DNA of 64,000 bases from Chrysomallon squamiferum (Eukaryota > Mollusca > Gastropoda > Neomphalida > Peltospiridae): assembly GCA_012295275.1 (NCBI GenBank), contig CM022679.1, forward strand, positions 4,013,379-4,077,378, given 5' to 3'. Under the pieces are notes generated by a model. It saw only the letters and a list, made by a program, of their open reading frames with translations. It was not told the DNA's origin and searched no databases. Position numbers and translations under genes: made by a program. Numbering within the stretch: the first letter of the stretch is position 1; each line of letters opens with the position of its first letter. Positions 12,621-27,044 of this stretch are shown here, one piece after another.

Positions 12621-13084
12621 GACAAGAAAACTCTGTTCCAGAAGAAGCAATCGTTATTTGAATATCTTTTAAACCAATACAACACAAATAACATTTATTT
12701 ATTATAATATTATATTTTTTTCACGTATTTCTTCATATAGTTTCTAAATAATTATGTTTTTGAACACCATATTGTTAGATGTTTTCTTCATGCACTTACA
12801 CCTAATTTTTTAATAACATCTATCCCTCACCTCAGTTTTAGTCTGTGTAATAAAACAATAAAAACGTAGTCACAAACAAAATGTTGAATTTTTTTTTCTT
12901 CCCAATAACTGAAATCCCTGGTCAAATATTCCGGGAAGTAATCGTTTTTAGTAAGACATGATTAATTTATTGTTATTCCTTGCAGGCACGTTTTGTTTAA
13001 TATTTTTATAATGTTTTCGGAACAGTATTACCTTATTTCATACTGAATTAAACAACTCATTTTTTCTTCCTTGTTTGTCTGCAG

Positions 13085-13224
13085 GAACTGAATCCAAAAA
13101 TAATCACGAATCTCTGACATGGGCGAACAAACCGTTTCTGTGTCGATTTGTACAAAATATCGAAAACATGTCCCTACAGAAGCCTGTACAAAATAACAAA
13201 CGTGTTAGGTTGTTAGTGGGTTAG
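13085..13224 (+). CDS. Candidate phase-1 terminal exon
   Basis: A strong acceptor, TTTTTCTTCCTTGTTTGTCTGCAG, ends at 13084. Only phase 1 stays open, for 45 codons to TAG. It codes TESKNNHESLTWANKPFLCR and runs on to KRVRLLVG. There is one cysteine and no recognised domain. It takes the same intron phase as the segments at 4825, 8733 and 9438. Confidence 0.2.
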
Positions 13225-13315
13225 CTAGTTAGATACCGAGTTCGTACATTTCTTTAGATATCTTTTTGTGATGGTCGCTAACGTGTTGCGGTCTTGGTAG
13301 TTTTGGATTTGAGTT

Positions 13316-13528
13316 ATGTCACAGAGGAAGACGTATTTTACCAAACGTCTGACTCAGGACTTGTTTATATGTGCTTATTTGGTGTCTTACGTCTGGTTGG
13401 GTGTTATTGCAGATAATACATTCTGTTACGCGATGAGATACATTGGCAGTAAGGCATGTTTTATATCCCATAGCAAGATAAACACTTTCCACAACAATTT
13501 GAAAAAAAAACCTGTCCTAGAGCTCTGA
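13316..13528 (+). CDS. Candidate small secreted peptide or terminal exon
   Basis: A 70-residue frame opens with ATG and has a basic start followed by a hydrophobic core, LFICAYLVSYVWLGVIA. It continues DNTFC, an AC pair and KKKPVLEL before the stop. It could be a one-exon peptide with a signal sequence. Alternatively, GGGTGTTATTGCAG ending at 13412 may be an acceptor for a phase-1 exon starting NTFCYAM. Two cysteines remain in the putative mature part. No homologue is recognised. Confidence 0.25.
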   Translation: MSQRKTYFTKRLTQDLFICAYLVSYVWLGVIADNTFCYAMRYIGSKACFISHSKINTFHNNLKKKPVLEL

Positions 13529-13997
13529 TCGGGTTGAGAAATGTATCAAAATGCGCACTGAAGAGATTTGATCCTACTACCCTTCAATCCAAAAAAACTA
13601 ATAGATACAAAATGTAAGAATTAAAGTCCGACTTTCATCACAATACGAAATTTCATTTTGATACAGTTAAATTGTGCCGACTTATGTATAATATATGATT
13701 TTTCTATTCCTTAGAAATTGTTATTTCTCATTCTCATTCAGCATCAGTGCAGGGATCCAAACACATAAACTGATAAATCTTCTCTGATTTCCCTTGTTAA
13801 AAATCCTGTTTTCGCACCTAAAAGTGCAGACAGTCAAAAACAGAAACAAAAAATTAATGGTTAAGGATATTTGACTCGAATTTTGATCGATTAACTGCAA
13901 CAAATGCAATAAAAAAAAAAAATAAATAAATAAATATGTATATATAAAACAAAATTAATAATAATTAAAAAAATGATAAACAAAATAATAATAAAAA

Positions 13998-14028
<31 letters not shown>

Positions 14029-14085
14029 TAAATAAAAGTAAAAATAAACATTGTCTTTTACAGAGCAACCGACATTTTTATCTTT
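13529..14085. other. AT-rich spacer with (AAAT)n
   Basis: (AAAT)n runs at about 13918-13935 and 14000-14035. No gene is seen. Confidence 0.5.
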
Positions 14086-14315
14086 TGTGTCTGTTTGTGT
14101 GTGTATATGTTTGTGTTTGTGTGTGTTTGTGTGTGTTTGTGTCTGTTCGTGTGTTTTTGTGTGTGTGTGTGTGTTTGTGTCTGTTTGTGTGTGTGTCTGT
14201 TTGTGTGTGTTTGTTTCTATTTGTGTATTCGTGTGTTTTTGTGTCTGTCTGTGTGTGTGTATGTGTTTGTGTCTGTGTCTGTTCATGTGTGTTTGTGTAT
14301 GTGTTTATTATCATC
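14086..14315. repeat. GT/GTTT minisatellite
   Basis: About 230 bp of (GT)n mixed with TTTGTGTC units. Open frames in several phases are repeat artefacts. Confidence 0.9.
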
Positions 14316-14596
14316 ATTATTCTCATAATCACCATCATAATCATCATACAGTGCAAAATTATTCTCATTTTTTTGTTGTTGTATCTAATAAAACGCATTT
14401 GTAAGGCTACACCACTCGTAAAACAGTTATAGCTCTGTTCGCTTTACATTTAATGTAATATTTCACGTATAATAAAAACGTATTTTGAACATTTTAATGA
14501 GTTTTGTGAGAAGATTTAAACTATGATATAAAGTTTTATATACTGGTTTATGTCATACGTATTTTAATGTTGTTTTCATCGTTGATAAGAACTAAG

Positions 14597-14690
14597 CTCA
14601 AACAAATAAATAAATAAACAAACAAACAAACAAACAAACAGACAAACAAACAAACAAACAAACAAACAAATAAATAAATAAATAAATAAA
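14597..14690. repeat. (AAAC)n/(AAAT)n tetranucleotide repeat
   Basis: AAAT, then CAAA, then AAAT tetranucleotides in a symmetric arrangement. The minus strand is open by chance. Confidence 0.95.
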
Positions 14691-15529
14691 GTATCTCGTT
14701 GAAACAAAGAAATCAGTTGAGGCGAGAGTTTATTTTTATTCTCTTGATGACAAATTGTGTACATAAACAAAAGTTTGATTTGTTCAAAATATTTGAATCT
14801 CTTTTGACATGTCCATGCAATTTATCCTTATGACAGAATAAAACCCATAATCCATATAATAATATAAATATATTAATATATAATATAACGATAATAAATT
14901 ATTATATTACAATGCCATAAACTAGTAAATAATTTTTAAAAGTTGGAATCAAAATTGTCGCTTTTTTAATATGTATTATACTTCTTTTATGAAATTATTA
15001 TAGGGTGCTTATAGCAAATACCTTAAAAATAGATTTTAAAATATTTAATGGTTTGTTTTACGACATCACACACACACACGCACACACACAAAGGATGTAA
15101 AATTCATCAGTTAACAACAAACATACAATATAAGTAATTACAAAAATTAGTACGTGTTTGTATTATTATAATAATATGACTTTTAATGTAGATCCCGCTA
15201 TATTGCAAAGATCGTTAGAACTTTATTTTTCTTATATTAATTAAGAATATAATTATAAGTGGAAACAAGAATCAATTATTCTATAATTTACGAATTACCA
15301 GATTTCCGCTCACTGCGACACCAGACAGTGAGAAACCTCAACAGATTGACGATTCCTGCGTCTGTGATTTAAAACCGAGTTAAAACCAGACGAGTCTGTT
15401 TTGTAAAATTATTGCAAGGGTTTCTTCTGTGGGTAATAAAATTGGGTGTGAGTGAATTAAAGACAGTGACACAGTCAAAAACGTTACTATTTATGTGTCA
15501 TCGTCATTAACCGAATATGTGTAATAAAC

Positions 15530-15532
<3 letters not shown>
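14691..15532. other. AT-rich spacer, nothing recognised
   Basis: A short (CA)n lies at about 15067-15090. I see no splice-flanked open segment. Confidence 0.45.
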
Positions 15533-15623
<91 letters not shown>

Positions 15624-15962
15624 GTGGATCTTATTGGCTGAGTTAGAAAGAACAAAAAAAACAGCATTCACATTAATTATATTAAGACTTAAAATGAGAC
15701 TTCAGAAGATCCATTCAAACTTGAATCCAGAAACAACCGTAAAAGATAGATTTTCCATGTGTTTATTTGTCTTTTTACCCGTGAACATGTAGCTCATCGG
15801 GACAGATGCTGAACCATTAGGAGGTGCACTGATGTCTGATTTTTTTCCCGTGTCTTAGATTACACACTTACGAAAATTTGTCGTACTCACCTTCGTGCTA
15901 TAACAGAGATATTACATTGTATATTAATTTTTTGTAATGATAATAAATTTTTTAATTTATCA

Positions 15963-16011
<49 letters not shown>

Positions 16012-16110
16012 ACATTATGTAGGTAAAGCTAAAACAGTGTTCAAAGTTTAGCTGTATTCTTTTCTTTTGCTGTTTAAAACTCGTGGGTTGATGATCTTTT
16101 GTGATTCTGT
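15533..16110 (-). repeat. Right arm of the inverted duplication
   Basis: This is the reverse complement of 4571-5226 and includes the (CT)n tract at 15533-15619, which corresponds to the (AG)n tract of the left arm. A (TA)n expansion at 15966-16006 replaces the shorter TA run of the left arm. Relative to the left arm it lacks about 22 bp of pyrimidine-rich sequence just before the candidate exon, and it carries an extra segment of about 20 bp containing a minus-strand AAG|GTGAGT donor-like string. Confidence 0.75.
15779..15835 (-). pseudogene. Inverted copy of the 57-bp candidate exon
   Basis: It codes ISAPPNGSASVPMSYMFT in the same phase as 4825-4881, with one base changed. The pyrimidine tract before its AG is replaced by A-rich sequence (GGGAAAAAAATCAG), so splicing to it is probably weakened. 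Whether it is a working exon, a relic or part of a repeat is unclear. Confidence 0.25.
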
Positions 16111-16454
16111 TACTAGTATTCAGTCATTATTTCTTTCTCTGATATTTCGTAATTAATTCCCTCAGGATGTGCATAACGATGATGATTCCGTTAATGATGA
16201 TGATACCGTTAATGATAACAATGATAATTACGATTATAATGGTGATTACGAAAATGATGATGACAATGAAAATATATACATACACATGCAAACATACGCA
16301 CAAAACAAAAACAGGGGGAGAAAAGGAACCAAGACGATTTGCAAAATGTCGGTTGCTGTTTAGAATACACTGTTTTGTAAACATGCTTCACAACACAACA
16401 GCTTAGTCTGATTAGCTCATTAATTTTTATCCAGTCACGTGATTCTTGACAAAA

Positions 16455-16488
<34 letters not shown>

Positions 16489-18124
16489 TCAGTACACAGA
16501 AGATATTGCCGTTATTTTCCGTTCTGATATTAATCTGGAAAGACTCTTGTCCTATTCTGGGTCACTAATTTGCTTTCTTCCTGTCAGTTTTCATTCACGA
16601 CATACGCTAAGTATGAAGTCATAGTAACGTAGATGAGTGTTCTTATCTTCAGTACGGAAGATTCACCGTTAATAGAGGGAGATAATTTAGAGGTTAGCAG
16701 TACTTTAATGTCAGAAAAAAAAAAAAAAAATAATAATAATAATAACGGCCACTAACAAATTACAAACAAAATAAAAGTTTCTGTTGAAAAATACTTAACA
16801 ACGACATCTACTACTTCATCTTCTAATAATAACAGTAATAAGAATACAAATAAGAAGAAGGAGAGGTAGGAGAAGGAGAAATAACAAAGAAAAAGGAAAA
16901 CAAAAGTACTATAAGATAGTAATTATTATTGATGTAATTACTGGAAAGATTATTGAATAAGATGAATCATAGAAAAAAATCCATGAAAAACAAAAGATCA
17001 AGAAAAAGACAAAGAAGAAAGAAAGAAAGAAGAAAAATAAAAGAAAGGAAAAAAGAGCAGATATATCTATTACTATTGACACTAACTATAATCCTAACCC
17101 TAACTCCATTTATTATCGTAATCCCAGTTGTACATGAAACATAAATCTAGTTCTGTTCTCCTGCGCCTCAGATCATTTTCTGTTACTGAGAAAATAAGAC
17201 AAAAAGAAAAAAACATATCTGAATTTATATTATCACAACTTCGCCTTACAGTATCTGTAGACATTGATTATGTATTCACTCGATACAAATCACTCAAAAA
17301 AAAAATAAAATAAAATAAAATTAATATAAATAAATTTTTTTTTTTTTTTAAAAAACCCGAAAAACCTATAACATTATACTTCAAACATATAGAACTAAAG
17401 TTCATGTGGCAAAGGAGCGTTTACACGATTCAACATTTAGGAACGATCCAAGTTACTTTGAGTCTGAGATAATAAAATAGTTGAAATAAAGTTATGAATT
17501 TTAAAAAATAAAACAAAAGATTTATAATACATGAAACTAATACAAAAAAGATGGACGAACTAATAAAGATGCAGTTAGAAAGAGTTTTATTGCTTGAGTT
17601 ATATATATTAAGTAGATTTAAGATGGGCAACTTTCAAGGTAAAAGAATTTCATTACAAATAATTCTTTGATAGTTAGTCATTGTCTTGAACGGGAAATTA
17701 ACCAGTGGGAGTATTGTTGAAGATTGATCCCATACAGGTTTGAACACGTGAATGAATATGTCTTTAAGCATGTTTATTTTAACCTATTCTCAACTTAATT
17801 AGTAAAACAAAATTCAGGATTTACTCTTGACTTCTGTTTTCTTTGCTTGTGGAAGATTTCTCTTTTATGTTTTAATAATTAGTGTCAAAATAAGATAACA
17901 AAAGATGAAAAAAGCTAAAAAAAAAAAAAATATTTTTATTGAAAAGAAAGTTTTCAGGCCATTTTTGGATTTGTTTTCAAGGCACTTGCCTTCGGGACAG
18001 CGTTGTCTGCTTGTTAACAAATTTATAAATAAACCGAAAACAGGGTTTTCCTAATTACAAATGAGTTTTTCATCTTTTTATTATTAAAATGATTAAAAAC
18101 AACAAGACTCGTATCATGCCCAGC

Positions 18125-18125
<1 letters not shown>
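16111..18125. other. Spacer with poly-A and small repeats
   Basis: (GAT)n-like sequence at 16176-16265, A runs at about 16457-16485 and 16715-16730, and purine-rich GAA/AAG sequence at 16850-17060. Open frames here (16127-16624, 16953-17313) are low in complexity. No gene is supported. Confidence 0.5.

Positions 18126-18179
<54 letters not shown>
18126..18179. repeat. 54-base poly-A tract
   Basis: An uninterrupted run of 54 A, followed by AAAAT-type repeats. It could be the tail of a retroposed element, but no element body or target duplication could be identified. Confidence 0.95.
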
Positions 18180-18181
<2 letters not shown>

Positions 18182-18265
18182 AAATAAAATTGAAATAAAA
18201 AAATAAAATATTAATTAATTTAGATGTGATGAGTTATTATTATTTAGTGTTATATATTTCTGTTT

Positions 18266-18425
18266 TGTCTGTGTGTGTGTGTGTATGTGTGTGTGTAATG
18301 TGTGTATGTATGTGTTTGTGTGAATTTGGCTGTATGTGTGATTGGTATGTATATATGTATTTGCATATGTATGTTTCTGTGGGTGTTTATGTATATGTGT
18401 ATGTCTGTGTCTGTGTGTGTGGATA
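18266..18425. repeat. Imperfect (GT)n/(GTAT)n array
   Basis: (GT)n with TATG variants. Frames open on both strands are artefacts. Confidence 0.9.
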
Positions 18426-20956
18426 TATTTTCTTCCACTTATCATCAAATATTCTCTTCACGACAATTTGGAAATGAATTAAAACGAACAGTTACGCGAG
18501 GAGGACTGAACCTAATACGTACCGCGCCTCAGACCAGCAGCTACTTAACATGCACAGACAGATGTACTGACAAAACTAATCTTTTTATCACAACGAAAAC
18601 AATTGTGAATAACGACAGTTTTCTATGACTTGGCTAATAATTCAAACAACGAAAGTTTCGTAAATCTAAATTACATTTATATTAAAGTTTCTATCTAAAA
18701 TACTTCGAAATAAACAACGCTTTAATAGATGCAGACATAAAATTTTGTAATTACCCGAAATTTTTGCAATTACCAGATTATTTTACTTGGGTATCTTAAC
18801 TGTTTTATTGCTGCTTCTTTCGTAAGACCTTTGAAATAAATTGTACTGTAATAGATGTCGATTTTCAGAGAGTGGCTTCTTCAGAGAGAGAGCAAAGCCT
18901 TCTAAATTGTGTGGCGTGTCTGAAATCCTTTATCAGTTCGAAGCTTTTTACAACTGGTTCAGCAGGAGCTTAGTTTTATTAAAATGATTTGTGACCAGAT
19001 TCCAGTAAAGATTAGGAACAAAGAGATAAGCTTTGAATATTTTAACGCGTGAATCTCACCTTTGTTTACTTTTTCTCTGTGAATTGTAATAAGAACTTAA
19101 CCCCCGAACCCCAACTCCGTCAAAATACCAAAAAAAAAAAAAAAACAAAAAAAAAAAAGACAATGATAATAATTAAAAATTAAAACATAAATCAAAAACA
19201 GAAATGCAATGAATAAAACTACCGTACAGTACAGTAGAGTACCATACACACAGAAGTACATTTCTGTTTAATATTTCATATTTCGTCTAGAATTACTTGC
19301 AACGTATCAAATAATCCCAGTGTCACAGTAGTTGTTAAAAATCGATTGTTTTACTTGGGCAGATTTAAAATGATTTGTTGTTTAATTATATCATTATTAT
19401 TATTTTTTTTTTTTTTTGTTGCTGTTGAAAGTATCGATTTTCTACTAAAATCGGTGGCTAAATGTTTGTGTATGTACACATACATAATACATATATGAAT
19501 GCACATTTACACAGATCATTGTATTGCAACACACAAACGTAGCAAATATTGGCGAGATAAAAACATTTTAACCTTTCCTTTGCGACATATGAAATAGAAA
19601 AAAAAAAAAAAAAAAAAAAAATCAAAAAAAAAAAAATCAAGACAAAACCAGAAAAAAACAAGAAAATCTATTTATTTTGACATGTAAAGTCAGACACTTT
19701 GATTCAGTGTTTATTATAGATATTTTGCTGGCACTTCCTGTGTGTTAATTTTGACCTTTCTGTATTTTGCTTAATTCAGATCCAGATTCAGATTTAAACA
19801 TATCTATATATCTCTGTCCATCCTATATTTGTCATTTAATATTAACGGCTGCATATTTATTTATTTATTTGTTTGTTTTTTTGTTTGCTTGCTTTTTTTT
19901 AAGTTCTAGTGTATATACATACAGACAGACAAACATATACATACATATTTTAACAACGCAAAAAAAATTATAAAAAAAATTATAATAATAAATATATAAT
20001 AATAATTATTCTGAATGCCAGTTCAGAAATGACCTATGCACCACTTTTCATCATTTTGGTTTCACGTTTCTCACATTTAACTGGTTAAAGACTTATATAT
20101 TACAATTATCACAACAGCATATCACTAAATCTCACTTAAAACGATCCACACACAAATCTGTAGATTTTCTCCTGTATTAGGAAGTTCAGCAAAGTCTTCT
20201 CAGTTAGAAATTATTGTCAGACGATTGTAGAAGGAAAAGCGTTTAATCTGGTTATGACTGTTGGCCGTCCACCAAATTGTTAACTGAAACCGCCTTGACC
20301 GTGTAAGTAATCACAACCCAGGCGTGAATCCAGGCAAAGTTTAGTGTTTTCTAGAATGATGGCTTCGTTGGTGGTTTTCCCCTTTTTGTGTGTTATGTAT
20401 ATAAATATATATAATTTTTACCACAATCATTATAAAGTGACTTTATAAAAAAAAACAATTAAAAAAAGAGAAAAATTTAATCTATAAATATAGCGTCTGT
20501 AGATTTTATTTTATAGCCACTTTTTACATACACAGAAACAAACAGGTAATAAAAAAAAAAAAAAGAAGGAAAAAAAAAAGGCGTGCACTGTAATAGCTAA
20601 TTTTTTTGTTTGGTAATGACTCAGTTAATGCAATAGCCATTCTTTTTTTATTTCTGACAGTCACGAGCTAAAACACACTGGAATAATGTTACGCAAAATT
20701 CCAGAAAAAAACCCCCATCCATTTCAGTCGAAAAGTACAAAATCGACTGTTACTTCTACAAAAAGAACCATTAAGTAACGAAACGAACCATTTAGTGAAT
20801 AAACGTTGACTTTATGTTTGAAATAAAAACTAAAACGTAGAAAGGAATTATTACACAATCGATGCATTTGACGTCTGACGCTGCACGTCTGCCATGTTCC
20901 GGAGCCTGCAGTTCCCTGAACGGACCAAATGTTTTCATTGATTCAATCAGTTTTAC

Positions 20957-20959
<3 letters not shown>
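18426..20959. other. Spacer, no supported gene
   Basis: A plus-strand segment at 18869-18987 follows GTCGATTTTCAG and stays open in phase 1 for 38 codons (SGFFRERAKPSKLCGVSEIL onward), but it has no further support. There are A-rich runs at 19131-19160 and 19599-19636, and a T run at about 19403-19417. Confidence 0.4.
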
Positions 20960-21718
<759 letters not shown>

Positions 21719-22290
21719 ACTCTCTATGTGTATGTGCCTATGATATATACGTAAGTGTCTTGTGCTGATTATGTATGGAAATTCTTGTGGGGTATTTTTT
21801 AAGCTTTCCTGATTAATTTTGTTTTATTTAATTATTTAAATATATTTTTAAAAAACCCACCCACCTGCACAGAAGAAGAAAAAAAGCAAAAGTCACATAA
21901 CTAACTGTTTTCTCTGTCTTCCTTCTTCTTCTGAAAGGTTTCTTTGCCGATTTAATGAGCAGTGTTGTCAAAAAGATGATGTAATTCTTGTCGCTTGTAT
22001 GGTAATATCCTAACGAAATTTGATAAGAAACCTGCTCTTCTATGTCTTCTGTGTCAGTCTGAGTGTACATTCTCCTTAATTAGCTGGAAATGCTTCACAG
22101 ATGAGTAGTCTTAGAGCTAAATGGAAAAGTATAGGATTTGTTGGTTTTTTTGGCTTTTAATGTCAGCTCTATCCATTACTTCATTAAGTTTCATTAAAAT
22201 CACCGCATTCTCCAGTTTATTTAGAATTACTGTGTACTAACATGCATAGAAGAGTATAGATATTCATATACGTATTCATTCATGCATACA
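21719..22290. other. Spacer, nothing recognised
   Basis: AT-rich, with no supported gene or repeat. Confidence 0.4.
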
Positions 22291-22294
22291 TGCG

Positions 22295-22326
<32 letters not shown>

Positions 22327-22595
22327 TATATAAACTTATATAGAAACATACATACACCCACACACATACATACATACATACCAACACACATATATACATA
22401 CATACATATATGCATACATACCAAACATACATATATACATACATACATACATATATACACATACATAAATACATATATACCTAAATACAAATATACAAGC
22501 GTACATAGGCTCAAAGGTACGAACATATACAAACATACAAAGATACATAGGTACACACACAGATACACGTACACACAAACACACGTAATCCTAAA
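22291..22595. repeat. (ACAT)n degenerate array
   Basis: About 300 bp of CATA/CACA/CATG tetranucleotides with (TA)n. Open frames on both strands are artefacts. Confidence 0.9.
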
Positions 22596-24278
22596 ACCAC
22601 TGCATTTAGAACGATAGACTGCTATAATGATCTACATCCGCTAATTCATCAAATACAGAGGTATTAAACAGAGTATCAGATTTTCTCTGAAATTAATTCT
22701 GCAAAACATTTTCCTAGGGAAAGAGTTTTAAGATAAATGAATGTCGTGATTTCGTAGTTTTGATTAGCTCGTTAAAATATCAATACAGTCTCTCTGGATA
22801 AAGCGTAAACTAAATTTATGGACGTTTTAACGACATTTGTTACCATTAAAGTTTATTAAATGAGAAATATGGGCTTGTTGTTTGGGGAATTGTGTTTTAA
22901 ATAAATGAATACGAAAGAGGAGAACCACTACATAGCTTACGTTTAGCAGCATGTGACCTGTTACATGCATTTTCCATACAGATATCAAAATACGTGCTGT
23001 AACATTAGACGTGTCAGGCCATACCCCAGAATTGTTGCATCATTTTCTGTGTCAACATTAGAAATAATATATTTGCTTAGGCCTTGAAGAGATTGTTTAA
23101 GTAGTGTAAATATATGTATATATCCTGGATTCAGAAGGTTTAAGAGGGAAACGATCACTCTACAACACTGGATTCATCGAATATCAGCGAAAAAAAAAAA
23201 AAAATCCACCAAAAAACCAAAACACACCAAAACTCCATCTTTATCAAAATATGCCATCAGTAATGAAATTTAAATCCGCATCTCGAAAAAATTACATTTC
23301 GCTTCACGATCTCTTGTTACCTCTAGAGACTGCAGCACGTTGAAAACATAATTCGATCTCAGTGGACAGCCATTAAGTAAGCTCTGAACGTGCAGAGACT
23401 GTGCTAACAGTCCGTTCATAACACGTTTGTATGTGGAACCCAGTGCGTCGTGTCAGGTCTGCTCTATCTGGGCTAAACGAAACAACCTTTGCTGTTCGTG
23501 AAACGTTTTCGTTTTTGGAATTACTGGTTTAGTCTTTCAAACAGGGGCGAAAATGAACGACCGTTTACGTAGAACAGGTCAGAATGTAATTTAGCGATTT
23601 TTTTTTTACTATTTTTTTTTTTAGCGTAAAGTGACTGCGATTAAGGTGGGAGGAAATTTGATCTTGGTTAACTCTGAGAATGAAAAAAAAAATAATAATA
23701 ATAAAATAAAATAAAAATAAAAAAGAACGACAATAACATACATACAAAAACAATGAGTTCATGTGTGTGTGGGCGTTTATATATATTTGTTAAAAAAACG
23801 GAAGAATAATAAAATAAAAGATAAGAAAAGATTTATGAAATATGTCTTTCAGTATATGTTTTTTTTTCTTACTCTTTGTATAGTACCAGCAAATATTGTA
23901 ATGAGACAAAAGACACACACACACACAGACAGACAGAGAAAAAGGGTAAAAGACAAAGACATAAAAAATAAAAATAGAATATAGATAAACCGAATGAAAG
24001 AAAGAAACAAATAAATAAACAGGCAGAATGATAGATAGATAGAGGTAATGAATGAGAGAAATACAGGGCCAAACAGAGAGAAGGAGACATACAAACATTT
24101 TATTTTTCTATTTCTTCTTCAAAAGGTCTTCACAGAAACGTAATACCAGCTGAAGGAGAAACTCGCCACTTCTACACATTCTCTAACATGTTCCATTAGT
24201 TGCGAGGAATGCTAAAAGTACTTTCGAATCGGGACAAGCCTGAACATGAACGCGCTAACCCTTGCGATCTATTGTCAC
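22596..24278. other. Spacer; GC-richer islet near 23.3-23.5 kb
   Basis: On the minus strand at about 23325-23387 a segment coding SLLNGCPLRSNYVFNVLQSL lies between an AG and a GAG|GTAACA. This is weak exon-like evidence only. The rest is AT-rich with small A and (AAAAT)n runs. Confidence 0.35.
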
Positions 24279-24412
24279 TGGTTAAAATCCAATCTGGTGG
24301 AATGAAACTAAACGAGTAAGTTAATAATTAATGGCTGTTAGACATGTTTCTCTCGGAGCCAGTCTCAGAGAAACAGGAAAGATCCTTCTTAACTTTGTAT
24401 ATGTATGTATGT
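24279..24412 (+). mobile_element. SINE-like copy with (GTAT)n tail
   Basis: It starts near GGTTAAAATCC (24280-24290, tRNA B-box-like). It shares CAATCTGGTGGA, TGAAACTAA, GAGTAAGTTAATAATTAA and CTCGGAG with an inverted copy at 27045-27180. Both copies run into TATG-type simple repeats, as expected for a SINE with a tetranucleotide tail. Confidence 0.5.
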
Positions 24413-24600
24413 GTGTATGTATGTATGTATGTATGTATGTATGTATGTATGTATGTATGTATGTATGTATGTATGTATGTATGTATGTATGTATGTATGT
24501 ATGTATGTATGTATGCATGCATGTGTTATGTATATATGCATGTATTTATGTATGTATCTGTGTGTATGTGTGTGTGTATGTATGATGTATTATGCATGTA
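24398..24600. repeat. (GTAT)n microsatellite
   Basis: About 110 bp of near-perfect GTAT, then degenerate TATG/TGTG to about 24600. It is the tail of the preceding SINE-like unit. Confidence 0.97.
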
Positions 24601-26335
24601 CGTATGTTCGTTGTTTCATTTGTTTTTATATGTCTGTGCATAATGATGTACGTATGATTAAAACTGCACGTGTTCAAAATGTTATCACAGAAAAAAGGGT
24701 AAAATGTGGGGTTGTATGTCAGACGAGAGAAAAACGTTATTTACGTTATTTGGTTTAATTTACAAAACCACAGGGTTCATTGTTTAACATTCACATTGTT
24801 CAATAACTCTTTAATAGCACTGGCTGGAAAATGTCAGTGATTAGGAAATTCTGACAGGTTCTATATTTTTTTTTATGTTTTATAGTTTTCTGTATATCGA
24901 TTCTCCTTCTGTTTGTACTTTTACCTTATTATGGAAACACTCCTTAACGCATCAGATTATTCAACGAACGGAATAATTATCAAAAAATTTCCTTTTGTTT
25001 GTTGCATGTGTGAGGATATCTCTGTGTGCAACACCTTGTTAATGAGCGTTTTGTAAAAAGTCATTTAAATAGCATGATTTGGGAAGAAGAGAGAAATATT
25101 CGTCTTCTGGTTGTTGTCTGAGCTGTAATCCCAGGAAAGGGAAAACTGGTGTTGCAGGGATTACAAAGACATCTTGTTGTATTACCCACGTTGTCTACGT
25201 GTTTGTACCGCTGTCGTGCAGTCATGCAATCTCGCTCAATGTGTTTATTGAAGATCATTTATTTTAACATTAATAAAACAGGGAAAAGATTAAGGAAGAA
25301 GGAGATGAAGAAGTAAAAAAAAAAAAAGTAAATTAACCTTGTCATGAAGTCCTACACTATTGTCCAATGTGTTTGTTGACACGAAAAACAGATACACGCA
25401 CTCACGCACACACCATCACGCACACACACACACACACATGTATACTAATTTGTTTATTTATTCATTAAGAATAATTGTTTTTACAATCATTAAGAAAGAC
25501 AAAATTTAGATTCAACATTAATAAATTTAGATATAAATAATTGATTAAGTCGAAGAAACGTTTTTGAAAATTACTGATTTACATGCAGCACTGAAAGTAT
25601 AATCAAAATAAATAGTTTTTCACCTTTTGTCATCATGATCATCATCTTTATATTTATTATCATCAAACAGCTTTTCACCATTCATGATATCACCACCACC
25701 ATCATATTCATCATAACCCACTTTTCACAACCACCGTTTTACCATCATCATCATCATCATCATCATAACCTCTTTTCACCATATCCATCATCACCACCAC
25801 CGTCATCATTATCGCTATCATTGCCTTCATCATTATCAATAACTAATCATTATAATCGACAAGAACATGAAAAACTGAACACAACAAAATGGCCAAAACA
25901 CTGAGGTTGTATGACCACAAAGTCAGTGCAAGAATAATTAAGTTAATATAAAATCGAATCAACCATTGCCGTTTTTTTCTTTCTGCTTTAATGAAAAAAG
26001 GAAAGAAAAATAAACCAAGAAATAACTTCATTTATAATAATTATCCTTGCTCTTTGTTCACTGATTCTAGGCTTTGCCTGTAGGATTCTTTTTGCTTACC
26101 AATTAGCAGCGGTTATTTTACCATCAAAGGCTGAAAAAGTCTTCAAAATGATAAGTAATTACTTATAGAGGAATAGAAGCCCGTTACAGTGACCATATTA
26201 ACCAATATAAGTAAGAAATACTCTATGATCATTCGTTTATATATTGGTATTTCTAGAAATAAAAAAAAAATGTAATTGAGTTTTGACACGCAAGCGTTCA
26301 TTATGAAAAATCATGCTTCGCAAAGCTTTTAAAAA
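24601..26335. other. Spacer with small repeats
   Basis: (CA)n at about 25405-25440 and (CAT)n at about 25744-25768. No gene is supported. Confidence 0.45.
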
Positions 26336-26453
26336 AAAAAAAAAATAAAATAAAAATTCGGTAACCCCCCCAACCCCCCCAAACAACAACAACAACTACA
26401 ACAACAAAACAACAATAATAAAAAAATAAACAAAAAACAACAACAAAACAAAA

Positions 26454-26510
<57 letters not shown>

Positions 26511-26709
26511 CCAAAAAAACACAAAAAACCCAACAAAACCCCCAAAATAACAACAAATAAAAACAATAATATCATACTTTGAAAATAAACTGACAGTTAT
26601 AAAAGTGAGGATTAAAGAAGAAGAAGAACTCTAGGAAGGGAGATCTATGCAAACAGGTTCAGTACCAAACAAGAATAATAAGACTGACATATCTTAAAAA
26701 GAAGCTGAA

Positions 26710-26789
<80 letters not shown>

Positions 26790-27044
26790 CAACAACAACA
26801 ACAACAAAAACACCAACAAAAATGATAATAACAAAGGAGATCAAACATATTCTTTTCTTGGTAAGGACATATATATACACTGTGTAAATGTATATTAATA
26901 TAATGAATATTCATACACCAATTTCCACACAGAAACACACACACACACACACACATACACACACACACATACACATATACACACATACATAATACATACA
27001 TACATACATACATACACATATACATACATATACACACACATACA
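26336..27044. repeat. Repeat cluster: (CAA)n, (AC)n, (AAT)n, (CATA)n
   Basis: CAA/AAC-rich sequence at about 26382-26450, (AC)n at 26457-26509, (AAT)n at 26709-26786 passing into (AAC)n, then (CA)n/(CATA)n at about 26936-27044. Confidence 0.93.

Noticed and set aside
13891-14432. Long His/Thr/Gln and Cys/Val frames on both strands
   Set aside because: Translations of a GT/GTTT minisatellite. The apparent cysteine richness is a repeat artefact; the same holds at 5775-6221 and 18215-18628.
17089-17106. CCTAACCCTAACTCC, a telomere-like string
   Set aside because: Only about two units; no evidence of an interstitial telomere array.
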